Below are positions 1 to 9,850 of a stretch of 64,000 nt of DNA, piece after piece. The stretch is from assembly GCF_018139695.1 (NCBI RefSeq), contig NZ_JAGSOG010000009.1, positions 1 to 64,000 of the forward strand, in the 5' to 3' direction. A model generated the notes under the pieces. It saw nothing but the letters and a program-made list of their open reading frames with translations, searched no databases and was not told where the DNA came from. This DNA is from Actinospica durhamensis (GTDB taxonomy: Bacteria > Actinomycetota > Actinomycetes > Streptomycetales > Catenulisporaceae). Numbering within the stretch: position 1 is the stretch's first letter; each line of letters begins with the position of its first letter. Made by a program: the position numbers and the translations under genes.

Positions 1-30
1 GGGTTCGGGGGAGTCGGTGGGGTGAAGGCC

Positions 31-59
31 TTGGCAAAAGGATCGTAAGACTATACGGT
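31..59 (+). promoter_or_regulatory. candidate promoter of msiK
   Basis: TTGGCA (31-36) and TACGGT (54-59) are separated by 17 bases, fitting an actinobacterial housekeeping promoter (TTGnnn, TAnnnT). It lies about 115 bases before the msiK start. Read by eye only; no start-site evidence. Confidence 0.35.
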
Positions 60-172
60 CGGACGAGGTCCTGTCTGTTCAGTCATCGTGTGACTGGTTC
101 GCGGATGGGGCCTTGGCCTTCCAACTCGGATCGTCCGGCACGTTCCTGCCGGTTGAAAGGGTGTACCTCACC

Positions 173-1261
<1,089 letters not shown>

Positions 1262-1276
1262 GATAAGAAGCGCTGA

Positions 1277-1326
1277 ACACACCGGCGGCGCCCCTTCCGA
1301 GGAATCGGGAGGGGCGCCGCTGTGTG
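1277..1326 (+). terminator. bidirectional terminator between msiK and rlmB
   Basis: A strong GC hairpin: GCGGCGCCCCTTCC pairs with GGGAGGGGCGCCGC with one mismatch beside the loop, and flanking ACACA/TGTGT can extend the stem. It lies between the convergent msiK and rlmB genes. There is no U-tract, as usual in these genomes. Confidence 0.8.
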
Positions 1327-1374
1327 TCGGTCAGGTGCCGCTGGGCTGCGCGGGGTCCGCAGTCCGCCGAGAGG

Positions 1375-2379
1375 TCAGAGCCGGCCGGCCCGCTGGCGGC
1401 GCTGGGCGACCTCGTAGAGTGCGATGGCCGCGGCCACGCCGGCGTTGAGCGACTCGGTCGCCGCGGCGATCGGGATGCGCACCGTCAGGTCGCAGGTCTG
1501 CTGCACCAGCCGGGAAAGGCCCTTGCCCTCCGAGCCGATGACCAGCACCAGCGGGTCGGTGCCCGCCTCGAGCTCGGCCAGGTCCATCGTGCCGCCGGCG
1601 GCGAGGCCCACGACCACCAGGCCCTGCTTCTGGTACGACTCGAGCGTCCTGGTCAGGTTTCCGGCCTGGGCCACCGGGATCCGCGCGGCGGCGCCGGCGG
1701 AGGTCTTCCAGGCTCCGGCGGTCATGCCGGCGCTGCGCCGCTCCGGGATGACGACGCCGTGGGCGCCGAACGCGGCGGCGGAACGGATCACGGCGCCGAG
1801 GTTGCGCGGATCGGTGACGCCGTCGAGGGCGGCGATCAGCGGGGTCTCGGATGCGTCCTCGGCCAGCCGGAGCAGGTCGTCGGGGTGCGCGTAGTCGTAC
1901 TGCGGGATCTGCAGCGCGACGCCCTGGTGGATGGCGCCGTCGGTGAGCCGGTCCACCTCCTGGCGGGTGACCTCGAGCACGGGCAGACCGCGCTGGGTGG
2001 CCAGGGTGATCGACTCGCGCACCCGGTCGTCGATGTCGATCAGCGCGGCGATGTAGAGGGTGGTGGCCGGGATCTGCGCGCGCAGCGCCTCCACCACCGA
2101 GTTGCGGCCGGCGATCAGTTCACTGATCTGCCGGTTGGCCTTGTACGGCACCTTGGGACGGCTCGTGCCGCGCCCGCCGGTGGTGCCCTGGGTCCGGCGG
2201 GTGGCCGCCACGGCCCGCTTGGCCGCCGGGTGCTTGGCCCGCTCGGTCGCCTTCGGGGTTGGGCCCTTGCCCTCGAGGCCCTTGCTGCGCTGTCCGCCCG
2301 AGCCCTTCATCGCGCCCTTGCGCGAGGAGCCCGACTTGTTGCCGCGTCCACCGAGGCCGCCGCCTTTTCCGCCTGCCAT
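1375..2379 (-). CDS. rlmB: 23S rRNA (guanosine-2'-O-)-methyltransferase RlmB, TrmH/SpoU family
   Basis: A 334-aa SPOUT methyltransferase expected to 2'-O-methylate a 23S rRNA guanosine (G2251 in E. coli) using SAM. Residues 1-80 form a Gly/Lys/Arg-rich, probably disordered basic tail seen in actinobacterial members. About 85-160 is the substrate-binding domain. The knotted catalytic domain carries all three SpoU motifs: NLGAVIRSAAAFG (193-205), IGSEGKGL (281-288) and SLNAGVAAAI (310-319). The ATG at 2379 has GGAAAGG upstream. It follows cysS on the same strand after about 107 bases, the common actinobacterial cysS-rlmB pair, so co-transcription is likely. Confidence 0.93.
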   Translation of the reverse strand: MAGGKGGGLGGRGNKSGSSRKGAMKGSGGQRSKGLEGKGPTPKATERAKHPAAKRAVAATRRTQGTTGGRGTSRPKVPYKANRQISELIAGRNSVVEALRAQIPATTLYIAALIDIDDRVRESITLATQRGLPVLEVTRQEVDRLTDGAIHQGVALQIPQYDYAHPDDLLRLAEDASETPLIAALDGVTDPRNLGAVIRSAAAFGAHGVVIPERRSAGMTAGAWKTSAGAAARIPVAQAGNLTRTLESYQKQGLVVVGLAAGGTMDLAELEAGTDPLVLVIGSEGKGLSRLVQQTCDLTVRIPIAAATESLNAGVAAAIALYEVAQRRQRAGRL

Positions 2380-2486
2380 GTCAGCGGCCTTTCCGTGTCA
2401 TTTGCGTGTGGGTCTTCGTCTCGCCACGTGTGTACGTGTCGTGCGTGGAGCTGCGCCGTCCGCGGGTGCGTCCGGTCGGCTCCGGG

Positions 2487-3893
2487 TCAGCTCAGGTTCC
2501 AGCGCGGGCCGGCCGGGGTGTCCTCGATCAGGACCCCCGCCTCGCCGAGCCGGGTCCGGATCTCGTCGGCTGCGCCGAAGTCCTTGCGGGCGCGTGCGGC
2601 CTGCCGCTGCTCGAGCGCGACCGCGACCAGCTTGCCGACGGTCTCGCGCAGCTCGGCCGCGTCGCCCGCGCCGGCCTCGGTCGTCCACGGCTCGGTGAAC
2701 GGGTCGAGGCCGAGCACACCCAGCATCGCCCGGGTCTCGGCCAGCCGCGCACCGGCGGTCTCCTTGTCCCCGGCCGCCAGGGCCACGTTCCCGGCCCGCA
2801 CCGTCTGGTGCAGCACCGCGATCGCCTGCGGAACGCCGAGGTCGTCGTCCATGGCCTCGGCGAACGCGTCCGGCACCCGCTCGTCCGCCGGCACCGGGCC
2901 GGCCAGCTCCACCGCGCGGGTGAGGAACTGCTCGATCCGAGCGTACGCCGTCCCGGCCTCCTCGATCGCCTCCTCGGAGTACTCGACCATGGAGCGGTAG
3001 TGCGGGCTGGCCAGGTAGTAGCGCAGCACGACCGGACGGTGACGCTTGGCCACCTGCTCGACGAGCAGGGCGTTGCCGAGCGACTTGCCCATCTTCTCGT
3101 TCTTCACCGTCACCCAGGCGTTGTGCAGCCAGTACTGGGCGAACGCGTCGCCGATCCCCTTGGACTGGGCGATCTCGTTCTCGTGGTGCGGGAAGATCAG
3201 GTCGAGTCCGCCGCCGTGGATGTCGAACGCCTGGCCGAGGTATTTGTGCGTCATCGCCGAGCACTCCAGGTGCCAGCCGGGACGGCCCGGGCCCCAGGGG
3301 CTCTCCCAGTACGGCTCGCCCGGCTTCGCACCCTTCCACAGGGTGAAGTCGCGCGGGTCGCGCTTGGCGTTCTTCGGGTCGGCGTCGTCGGCGCTGAGCA
3401 TCTCGACCAGGCGCTGGCCGGAGAGGGCGCCGTACTCGGCGAAGGAGCGCACGTCGTAGTAGACGTCGCCGTGCGCCGCGTAGGCGTGGCCGCGCTCGAT
3501 CAGCTCGGCGGTCATCGCGATCATCTCCGGGATGTGCCCGGTGGCGCGCGGTTCGACGGTGGGCGGGATGCATCCGAGCAGCGAGTAGGCCTTGGTGGCC
3601 TCGCGCTCGTACCTGCTGGCCACCCGCCAGTACTCGACGCCCTCGGCCGCGGCCTTGCGCAGGATCTTGTCGTCGATGTCGGTGACGTTGCGGCAGTAGG
3701 TGACGTCGAACCCGCGGTAGGTGAGCCAGCGCGTGAGCACGTCGAAGACGAGGCCGAAGCGAATGTGCCCGACGTGAGGCGCGCCCTGGACAGTCAGCCC
3801 GCAGCCGTAGATCGAGACCTTGCCCGGGACCAACGGGACGAAGTCGCGAACGCTGCGCGTGGCGGTGTCATAAAGGCGGAGAGTCACAGTCAT
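2487..3893 (-). CDS. cysS: cysteinyl-tRNA synthetase
   Basis: A 468-aa class I aminoacyl-tRNA synthetase charging tRNA-Cys with cysteine in the cytoplasm. The HIGH signature is HVGH (40-43) and the KMSKS loop is KMGKS (267-271). Zinc-ligand positions known from E. coli CysS are matched by C31, C211, H236 and E240. The full-length C-terminal helical domain makes true CysS more likely than the related mycothiol ligase MshC. The ATG start gives [10 protein letters not shown]. Upstream towards mutY, a 62-base gap contains CTTTCACTCGAA, which recurs elsewhere in the window. Confidence 0.95.
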   Translation of the reverse strand: MTVTLRLYDTATRSVRDFVPLVPGKVSIYGCGLTVQGAPHVGHIRFGLVFDVLTRWLTYRGFDVTYCRNVTDIDDKILRKAAAEGVEYWRVASRYEREATKAYSLLGCIPPTVEPRATGHIPEMIAMTAELIERGHAYAAHGDVYYDVRSFAEYGALSGQRLVEMLSADDADPKNAKRDPRDFTLWKGAKPGEPYWESPWGPGRPGWHLECSAMTHKYLGQAFDIHGGGLDLIFPHHENEIAQSKGIGDAFAQYWLHNAWVTVKNEKMGKSLGNALLVEQVAKRHRPVVLRYYLASPHYRSMVEYSEEAIEEAGTAYARIEQFLTRAVELAGPVPADERVPDAFAEAMDDDLGVPQAIAVLHQTVRAGNVALAAGDKETAGARLAETRAMLGVLGLDPFTEPWTTEAGAGDAAELRETVGKLVAVALEQRQAARARKDFGAADEIRTRLGEAGVLIEDTPAGPRWNLS

Positions 3894-3955
3894 AAGGCTA
3901 CCGGGAGATCACCGCTGCTTTCACTCGAAATGGTGCGCACAGGCGCGCGAGGGGC

Positions 3956-4819
3956 CTACGGCAGGCGGTAGCGGCTGTCCGCGGTGCGCACTGCGAGGCC
4001 GTCGGTGAGCAGACCCTGCAGGGCGCGGCCGCGCTGGGCCTCGTCCGGCCAGGCGGCGAACAGGGTTTCCGCCTCGACCGGAATGTGCGCGGCGCGCAGG
4101 ACGGCGAGCAGGGCGCCGCGGCACTGGCGGTCGGTTCCGGCGTAGGACTGGCCGCGGCGGGCCGGGCCGGTGTGCTCGGGGTAGCCGGACTCGCGCCACT
4201 TGCACAGCGCGGCCACCGGGCACTGCTCGCAGCGCGGGGCCTTGGCCGTGCAGACCAGCGCGCCCAGCTCCATCGAGGCGGCGGCCCAGGCCGCGGCGTC
4301 GGAGGCCTGCTCGGGCAGTATCCGCTTGGCCAGCTCGCGCTCGGCGGCGCTGACCGTGTTGGCCGGGTACTGCGCGCCGGAGTACGCGCGGGCCAGCACC
4401 CGGCGCACGTTCGTGTCCAGGACGGCGTGCCTGCGGCCGTAGGCGAAGGAGGCGACGGCGGCCGCGGTGTAGTCGCCGATGCCGGGCAGGGACCGCAGTT
4501 CCTCGTAGGACGCGGGCACCACGCCGCCGTGCCCGGTGGCGATCGCGGTGGCGGCGGCGTGCAGGCGCAGCGCCCGGCGCGGGTAGCCCAGCCGTCCCCA
4601 CGCGCGCACGGCCTCGCCGCTCGACTCCGCGGCCAGGTCGCCCGGCTTGGGCCAGCGGGCGAGCCAGAGTTCGTAGACGGGCAGGACGCGGGAGACCGGG
4701 GTCTGCTGGAGCATGAACTCGCTCACCATCACGCCCCAGGCCCCTGCTTCGGGGTGGCGCCATGGCAGATCGCGCTTGTGGTCCCGGTACCATCCGACGG
4801 TGAGTTCGATCACGGACAT
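3956..4819 (-). CDS. mutY: A/G-specific adenine DNA glycosylase
   Basis: A 287-aa MutY that removes adenine mispaired with 8-oxoguanine. The HhH-GPD core has catalytic Glu34 in SEFMLQQT, the helix-hairpin-helix LPGIGDYTAAA (111-121) and catalytic Asp135 in VLDTNV. The 4Fe-4S loop is C190-x6-C197-x2-C200-x5-C206. It is shorter than E. coli MutY (about 350 aa) and ends in a short C-terminal part without a clear full NUDIX-like 8-oxoG domain. The start at 4819 (MSVIELTVGWY) matches family N-termini; an upstream in-frame start at 4858 would add 13 unconserved residues. The next gene is divergent. Confidence 0.92.
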   Translation of the reverse strand: MSVIELTVGWYRDHKRDLPWRHPEAGAWGVMVSEFMLQQTPVSRVLPVYELWLARWPKPGDLAAESSGEAVRAWGRLGYPRRALRLHAAATAIATGHGGVVPASYEELRSLPGIGDYTAAAVASFAYGRRHAVLDTNVRRVLARAYSGAQYPANTVSAAERELAKRILPEQASDAAAWAAASMELGALVCTAKAPRCEQCPVAALCKWRESGYPEHTGPARRGQSYAGTDRQCRGALLAVLRAAHIPVEAETLFAAWPDEAQRGRALQGLLTDGLAVRTADSRYRLP

Positions 4820-4898
4820 GACCACATTGTCCCATTGTCGAACACGCAGGCCGACCAATCCTTCGTAGTGTGTCTCCGATGCCTTAAGGTGACGTCCC

Positions 4899-5690
4899 GT
4901 GGGTACCTTCCGCCACCCGGTAGGTCCGCTGCCTTCCTCGGTGTACTGGCGGCGGCGTCTCGTGGTGCTCGGGGTGCCCCTGTTCGTCGTCCTGCTCGTC
5001 GCCTACGCGTGCAGCGGCAGCTCCGGGTCTCCGCAGAACACCTCCGGGGCCATAGGGACGCACGGCACTGCGAGCCCGAGCGGTCCCGCGATCATCACAC
5101 CGGCGCCGAACCAGACCGAGTCGGGCCCGGCCGAGGGCTCCTACCCGGGCGCCGGCCCCGGCGGGAACACCTCGGGCGGGAGCGCGACCGGGACGGCCGG
5201 CGCGACCGGCTCGGCGGCGGCCGGGTCCGTCGGCGGCGCCGCGGGCGGTACGGGCGGCAGCACGGCCGCCGGGACCGGCGGCGGTGGCAGCGGCTGCGTG
5301 CTCACGCTGAGCATCGCGCTGGACCGCACCTCGGCCTCGGGCCCGGTGACCTACCCGGCGGGCACCTTCCCGACCTTCAAGATCATCGCGACCGACTCCG
5401 GCACGGCCAACTGCACGGTGGACGTCTCCGGGCGCACCCTCGTGGTCACGGTCGCGGCTCAGGGTTCGAGCAACTCCGAGTGGACCTCGGCCACCTGCTC
5501 GGGCCAGAGCGATCTGCGTGTGCTCGGGCCGAGCGACGCGGCGACCTTCCCGGTGCAGTGGAAGCGCTGGGAGTCGCAGGGGCAGACCTGCCCGGTCTCC
5601 AAGCTGCCGACGGTCTCCCCGGGCGGCTACACGGTGAGCGCGACGGTCGACGGGGTGTCGGCGACGCCGGTCTCCTTCGTCCTGGATTGA
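4899..5690 (+). CDS. conserved actinobacterial membrane-anchored protein, unknown function
   Basis: A 263-aa protein from a GTG start. Residues 1-20 are a conserved-looking cytoplasmic lead (MGTFRHPVGPLP...YWRRR). One hydrophobic segment (about 21-38, LVVLGVPLFVVLLVAY) follows and ends at a Cys that does not form a proper lipobox. Then come an Ala/Gly/Thr-rich linker to about residue 125 and a folded external domain with several Cys (C in GSGC, ANC, ATC and QTC) that probably form disulfides. From memory, similar anchored proteins are common near mutY/disA in actinobacteria, but I know no function. The mutY start lies divergently 79 bases away. Confidence 0.75.
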   Translation: MGTFRHPVGPLPSSVYWRRRLVVLGVPLFVVLLVAYACSGSSGSPQNTSGAIGTHGTASPSGPAIITPAPNQTESGPAEGSYPGAGPGGNTSGGSATGTAGATGSAAAGSVGGAAGGTGGSTAAGTGGGGSGCVLTLSIALDRTSASGPVTYPAGTFPTFKIIATDSGTANCTVDVSGRTLVVTVAAQGSSNSEWTSATCSGQSDLRVLGPSDAATFPVQWKRWESQGQTCPVSKLPTVSPGGYTVSATVDGVSATPVSFVLD

Positions 5691-5713
5691 TTCCCACCGC
5701 CCCAAACCACTTG

Positions 5714-5731
5714 TATGACGACCTCGTCATA
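5714..5731. promoter_or_regulatory. 18-bp palindrome upstream of the large secreted protein; candidate operator
   Basis: TATGACGA-CC-TCGTCATA is a perfect inverted repeat with 8-bp arms and a 2-bp centre, 70 bases before the 5801 start. TATCGT just downstream (5736-5741) could be a -10 element, with TTGTAT (5711-5716) as a poor -35 19 bases away. The palindrome would then lie in the promoter spacer, where a dimeric regulator could bind. Confidence 0.5.
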
Positions 5732-5800
5732 GGTCTATCGTGTCGGTGTCTACGCACGTTGGTAGGCCATTGAGTACACCGACATAGGGTTGGGGAACGG

Positions 5801-8542
5801 GTGTCCAATACGCGCCGCTCAGCGGCGGCCGGCCTCGCGCTGGCTATTTCAGGAACCTTCATCGCAGTGCCGGCCCAGGCCGACGCCGCCGCGACATCCG
5901 CGCACGTGGTGGCCAAGACCGCCACGACCAGCGCGCGGGCCACGCCCGCCGAGGGCGCGGTGCAGTCGAACTACAAGTCCTTCAGTTCCACCGCCAAGAC
6001 CCCGGGGCAGACCCGGACCGCCACCGGCGGACGGTCGATCAAGGCGAACGCCTCGTCGAGCTCGACCATCTACGTCGTGGCCGACCCGGACCACTGCACG
6101 TCGGAACTCGGCACCGGTACCGCGGCCGACCCGTACTGCCTGCTGCAGTCGGCCATCAACCACGCCGTCTCCGGTGACACCATCGAGGTCTCCCAGCAGG
6201 ACGACGAGCGGACCGCGTACGACGAGGTCCTGAGCATCACCGGCAAGTCCAACATCACCATCGTCGGCGTGGGCGACGGGGTGGGCGACTACGGGGACAT
6301 GGCCTACGGCAGCGCCCTGTCCATCACGAACTCCTCGAACATCACCATCCGCAACATGATCTTCGAGACGTACGAGGGCAGCACGCTCGCTCTGACCGGC
6401 GGCGACAAGAACATCACGCTCGACGGCGACTACGTCCTCGAGGACTACGGCACGGCTCCCACCTTCGAGGTGACCGGGGCCAACTCCGGGATCGACATCA
6501 CGCACACCTCGATCTCGGGCGGAAGCAGCGGCTCCTACGGCCTGCAACTCGCCGCGGGCTCCTCGAACGTCGTGCTGGCCTCGGACATCATCTCGGCCTA
6601 CCTGGGTGTGTCCACGGCCGGTGACACGAACGTGGACATCGTGGGCAACACGATCCAGGCCAACTGTTTCGACGTGTCCGTCACGGGCACCTCGACCGGA
6701 TCCTCGGTCGAGAACAACGTGTTCGAGCCGGCTCTGAGCTCGGCCGCCAACTGCACCGGTCAGGCCACGGCGGTCGAGCCGGACGTGATCGTCGACGCGA
6801 CCGCGGCGGCCGGCGTCACGTCGGGCTACAACGACTTCACCTTCGCCGCCGGCAGCACCGCCGCCTACTCCTGGGCGGGCACGCCCTACGCGACGCTGGC
6901 CGATTTCCAGGCCGCCGTCACGCAGGGAGCGCACGACGCGGTCGACCCGACCGCCGACGCCAAGGTGTTCCTGGCCCCGGCGAACGTCAACGGTTCCGGC
7001 ACCGCTCTGACCATGGACGCCCAGCCGGTCAGCACCTCGCTGTCCATCGGCACGGCGAACACCAGCGCTCCGGGCGCGCTCGCCACGGACTACTACGGCC
7101 AGGGTTCGTACACCGACCGCGGCGCGATCAAGTATGTGGCTCCCGCACTGGTCGCGGCGCTGGAGGTCTACCAGACCGGCGCGCGTACGGTGGAGGCCTA
7201 TGCCGAAGGCTCCGTGGCTCGCAACGCGTACGCAACCTACACGTACAGCTGGGGTGACGGCACGACGACGGCTTCGACCACGGATGCCATTGTCACGCAC
7301 GTCTACGCGCACCCGGGCACCTTCAGCGTGTCCGTCACGGTGACGGACGTGTTCGGTGACACCTCCACGGCGACGGTCTCGGCTCCCACCGGCGGCAGTG
7401 ACTACGTGCCGGTGACCCCGACCCGTGTCCTCGACACCCGCAAGGGCCTGGGCACCGGTGGCAATGTCGCGGCGATCGGCCCCGGCAAGACGCTGGCGCT
7501 GACGATTGGCGGCGTGGGTTCGATCCCGAAGGCGGCGACGGCGGTCGCGGTGAACATCACCGCCACCGATGCCACCGCCGGCGGTCACATCAACGCCTAT
7601 CCGGCCGGAAGCACCGCGTCCATCGCGTCGAACCTGGACTTCACCAAGGGTAAGAACGTGGCCAACATGGCCGTCGTGACGCTCAGCACCACCGGCGTGG
7701 TCGATTTCCTCAACGGCAGCGCGGGTACGGTCGATCTGATCGTGGACGTCTCCGGGTACTTCGTCACCGCGCAGGCTGACGGCTACAAGCAGATGGTTCC
7801 GTCGCGGATCCTGGACACCAACACCAGCACCGGCGGGCACAAGGGCGCGTTGACCCCGAGTGCCCCGATCAAGCTGAAGGTCGCCGGAGTCGGCGGGGTG
7901 CCCGCGGATGCGAAGGCGGTGGAGGTCAACCTGACGGTGGCCGGGCCGACGAAGTCCTCGCTGGTGGTGGCCTACCCGGACGGCGGCAGCGAGCCGACCG
8001 TCTCGAACGTCAACTTCTCCTCCGGCCAGACCATCGCCAACGCGGCGATCGTGCCGATCGGATCCGACGGCTACATCGACATCCGCACGCCGGTCGGCTC
8101 GAACCGGATGGTCGTGGACGTGGACGGCTACTTCAGCGCCAACCTCACCGAAGCCCCCTCCGCCTATGAGCCCTCGTATCCGTTCCGGGACCTGGACACC
8201 CGTGAGGGCGGCGGTCCCCTGCCGGGCTACTACTACGAGTGGCTGCCGCTCGGCCTCGACTGGTGGGGCAACCTGTACCCCTCGCCCGTGACCGGCATCG
8301 TCACGAACGTCACGGTCACCCAGGTGCTCGCGAACGGGGTCCTGACCGCGTTCCCTGACAACACCATCAACGGCTACCTCGACGTCCCGAACGCCTCCTC
8401 GCTCAACTTCACCAAGGGCTCGACCGTGGCGAACCTGGTGTTCTCCACGCCGGGCGGCGACGGCAAGGCCGACTACCTGAACAACAGCCCGAACAGCCTC
8501 CAGCTGATCGTGGACGTGTTCGGGTACTTCCAGTCCTCGTGA
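5801..8542 (+). CDS. secreted parallel beta-helix / PKD protein with three C-terminal VLDTR-GYF repeats
   Basis: A 913-aa exported protein from GTG with GGGGAACG as ribosome site. A signal peptide ends near AQA-DA (about residue 27). Roughly 85-330 looks like a parallel beta-helix (repeated 'NITI' and 'N.VDIVGNTI' turns). A PKD-like domain spans about 445-530 (YSWGDGTTT...HVYAHPGTFSVSVTVTD). Three copies of an about 120-aa domain follow at 535-655, 661-780 and 790-913. Each opens with (V/I/D)LDT and closes with VDVxGYF, the third diverging most. From memory, this domain recurs in secreted actinobacterial hydrolases and surface proteins, but its ligand is not known to me. No catalytic site is evident; a polysaccharide-binding or surface role is inference. 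Confidence 0.8.
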   Translation: MSNTRRSAAAGLALAISGTFIAVPAQADAAATSAHVVAKTATTSARATPAEGAVQSNYKSFSSTAKTPGQTRTATGGRSIKANASSSSTIYVVADPDHCTSELGTGTAADPYCLLQSAINHAVSGDTIEVSQQDDERTAYDEVLSITGKSNITIVGVGDGVGDYGDMAYGSALSITNSSNITIRNMIFETYEGSTLALTGGDKNITLDGDYVLEDYGTAPTFEVTGANSGIDITHTSISGGSSGSYGLQLAAGSSNVVLASDIISAYLGVSTAGDTNVDIVGNTIQANCFDVSVTGTSTGSSVENNVFEPALSSAANCTGQATAVEPDVIVDATAAAGVTSGYNDFTFAAGSTAAYSWAGTPYATLADFQAAVTQGAHDAVDPTADAKVFLAPANVNGSGTALTMDAQPVSTSLSIGTANTSAPGALATDYYGQGSYTDRGAIKYVAPALVAALEVYQTGARTVEAYAEGSVARNAYATYTYSWGDGTTTASTTDAIVTHVYAHPGTFSVSVTVTDVFGDTSTATVSAPTGGSDYVPVTPTRVLDTRKGLGTGGNVAAIGPGKTLALTIGGVGSIPKAATAVAVNITATDATAGGHINAYPAGSTASIASNLDFTKGKNVANMAVVTLSTTGVVDFLNGSAGTVDLIVDVSGYFVTAQADGYKQMVPSRILDTNTSTGGHKGALTPSAPIKLKVAGVGGVPADAKAVEVNLTVAGPTKSSLVVAYPDGGSEPTVSNVNFSSGQTIANAAIVPIGSDGYIDIRTPVGSNRMVVDVDGYFSANLTEAPSAYEPSYPFRDLDTREGGGPLPGYYYEWLPLGLDWWGNLYPSPVTGIVTNVTVTQVLANGVLTAFPDNTINGYLDVPNASSLNFTKGSTVANLVFSTPGGDGKADYLNNSPNSLQLIVDVFGYFQSS

Positions 8543-8581
8543 TGCCGCGTCACCTGCACGGATAAAGCGCACAGACAGACA

Positions 8582-8619
8582 GCGAGGCGCCCGCCGGATC
8601 CACCGGCGGGCGCCTTCGC
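8582..8619. terminator. bidirectional terminator between the secreted protein and disA
   Basis: Perfect 12-bp stem GGCGCCCGCCGG / CCGGCGGGCGCC with an ATCCA loop, extended by GCGA/TCGC. It separates two convergent genes. Confidence 0.85.
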
Positions 8620-8668
8620 CTGTCAGGCCGTCAGACCGTCAGGTCGTCACGTCCTCGACGTCGGAGCG

Positions 8669-9760
8669 TCAGACGTAGCGCTCGAGGATGGAGGACTCGG
8701 CCAGCCGGGACAGTCCCTCGCGCACGGTGCGGGCGCGGGTCTCGCCGACGCCCTCCACCGCCTGCAGGTCGGCCACCGAGGCGGCCAGCAGCTTCTGCAG
8801 GCCGCCGAAGTGCTCGACCAGCCGGTCGATCACGGCGCCGGGCAGGCGCGGGACCTTGGCCAGCAGCCGGTAGCCGCGCGGCGAGGCGGCGCTGTCCAGG
8901 GCCTCGGCGCTGCCGGAGAAGCCCAGGGCGCGGGCCACGGACTGCAGCTCGAGCAGGTCGTTGCGGTCGAGCGCGTCGAGCTCGGCCAGGGTCTCGGGCA
9001 CGGTGCGGGACTTGCGGCCGCTGCGCTCGATCAGGTAGTCCCGGGCGATCAGCTCGCGGTCCGTGTCCACGCCCGCGACCAGCTCGTCCAGCTGGAGTTC
9101 GAGCAGCCGCCCGTCCACGCCCAGTTGCACCACGTAGCCCTCGATCTCCACCGCGATCCGGCGGACCATCTCCAGGCGCTGCGCCACCTGGGCGACGTCG
9201 CGCACGGTCACCAGGTCCTCGATCTCCAGGGCGGAGAGGGTGCCGGCCACCTCGTCCAGGCGCAGCTTGTAGCGCTCGAGGGTGGCCAGGGCCTGGTTCG
9301 CCTTGGACAGGATCGCGCTGGAATCCTCCAGCACTATCCGCCGGCCCTGGTGGTAGAGCGCGATCAGCTGCATGGACTGGCTGACCGAGACCACCGGGTA
9401 ACCGGTCTGCTTATTCACTCGTTCGGCGGTACGGTGCCGCGTTCCGGTCTCCACCGTCGAGATCGCCGGGTCCGGCACCAGCTGCACGCCGGCGCGTACG
9501 ATCCGGGAGCCGTCCTTGGACAGCACCACGGCGCCATCCATCTTCGACAGCTCACGCACCCGGGTCGCGGAGAACTCCACGTCCAACACGAATCCGCCGG
9601 TGCAGATCGATTCCACCATCTTGTCGAAACCGAGCACGATCAGTGCTCCGGTGCGCCCGCGCAGGATGCGCTCAAGGCCCTCCCGCAGCGCGGTGCCGGG
9701 GGCCAGTCCGGCCAGCGTGGACCGGTGCAAGTCCTGGCCCGCGGGGTCGTTGGCTGCCAT
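8669..9760 (-). CDS. disA: DNA integrity scanning protein DisA, diadenylate cyclase
   Basis: A 363-aa protein making c-di-AMP from two ATP while scanning DNA for branched structures. The N-terminal DAC domain carries D75-G76-A77 (DGAVVLSKD) and R108-H-R-T ([10 protein letters not shown]), the two catalytic signatures. A helical linker and a C-terminal helix-hairpin-helix DNA-binding region ([17 protein letters not shown]) follow, the standard DisA plan and length. It lies 90 bases downstream of radA on the same strand. DisA-RadA adjacency is conserved, and RadA is known to modulate DisA in other bacteria. The gap holds a perfect 18-bp tandem repeat. Confidence 0.96.
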   Translation of the reverse strand: MAANDPAGQDLHRSTLAGLAPGTALREGLERILRGRTGALIVLGFDKMVESICTGGFVLDVEFSATRVRELSKMDGAVVLSKDGSRIVRAGVQLVPDPAISTVETGTRHRTAERVNKQTGYPVVSVSQSMQLIALYHQGRRIVLEDSSAILSKANQALATLERYKLRLDEVAGTLSALEIEDLVTVRDVAQVAQRLEMVRRIAVEIEGYVVQLGVDGRLLELQLDELVAGVDTDRELIARDYLIERSGRKSRTVPETLAELDALDRNDLLELQSVARALGFSGSAEALDSAASPRGYRLLAKVPRLPGAVIDRLVEHFGGLQKLLAASVADLQAVEGVGETRARTVREGLSRLAESSILERYV

Positions 9761-9786
9761 GCTCGACGCTCCGTTGCTTTCGGGCT

Positions 9787-9822
9787 TTTGCGGGTACGAA
9801 GTACTTTGCGGGTACGAAGTAC
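9787..9822. repeat. perfect 2 x 18-bp tandem repeat between radA and disA
   Basis: TTTGCGGGTACGAAGTAC occurs at 9787-9804 and again immediately at 9805-9822 without a mismatch. Each unit contains GTAC-GAA-GTAC, a small inverted repeat. It lies in the short radA-disA gap, 27 bases before the disA start. Confidence 0.9.
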
Positions 9823-9850
9823 CACGAGAGTCGGAAATTCTCTTCGGATT

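Noticed and set aside
5849-8572. A 907-codon open frame opposite the secreted beta-helix protein
   Set aside because: Asp/Val/His/Arg-rich shadow of the plus-strand gene, with no ribosome site or motifs.
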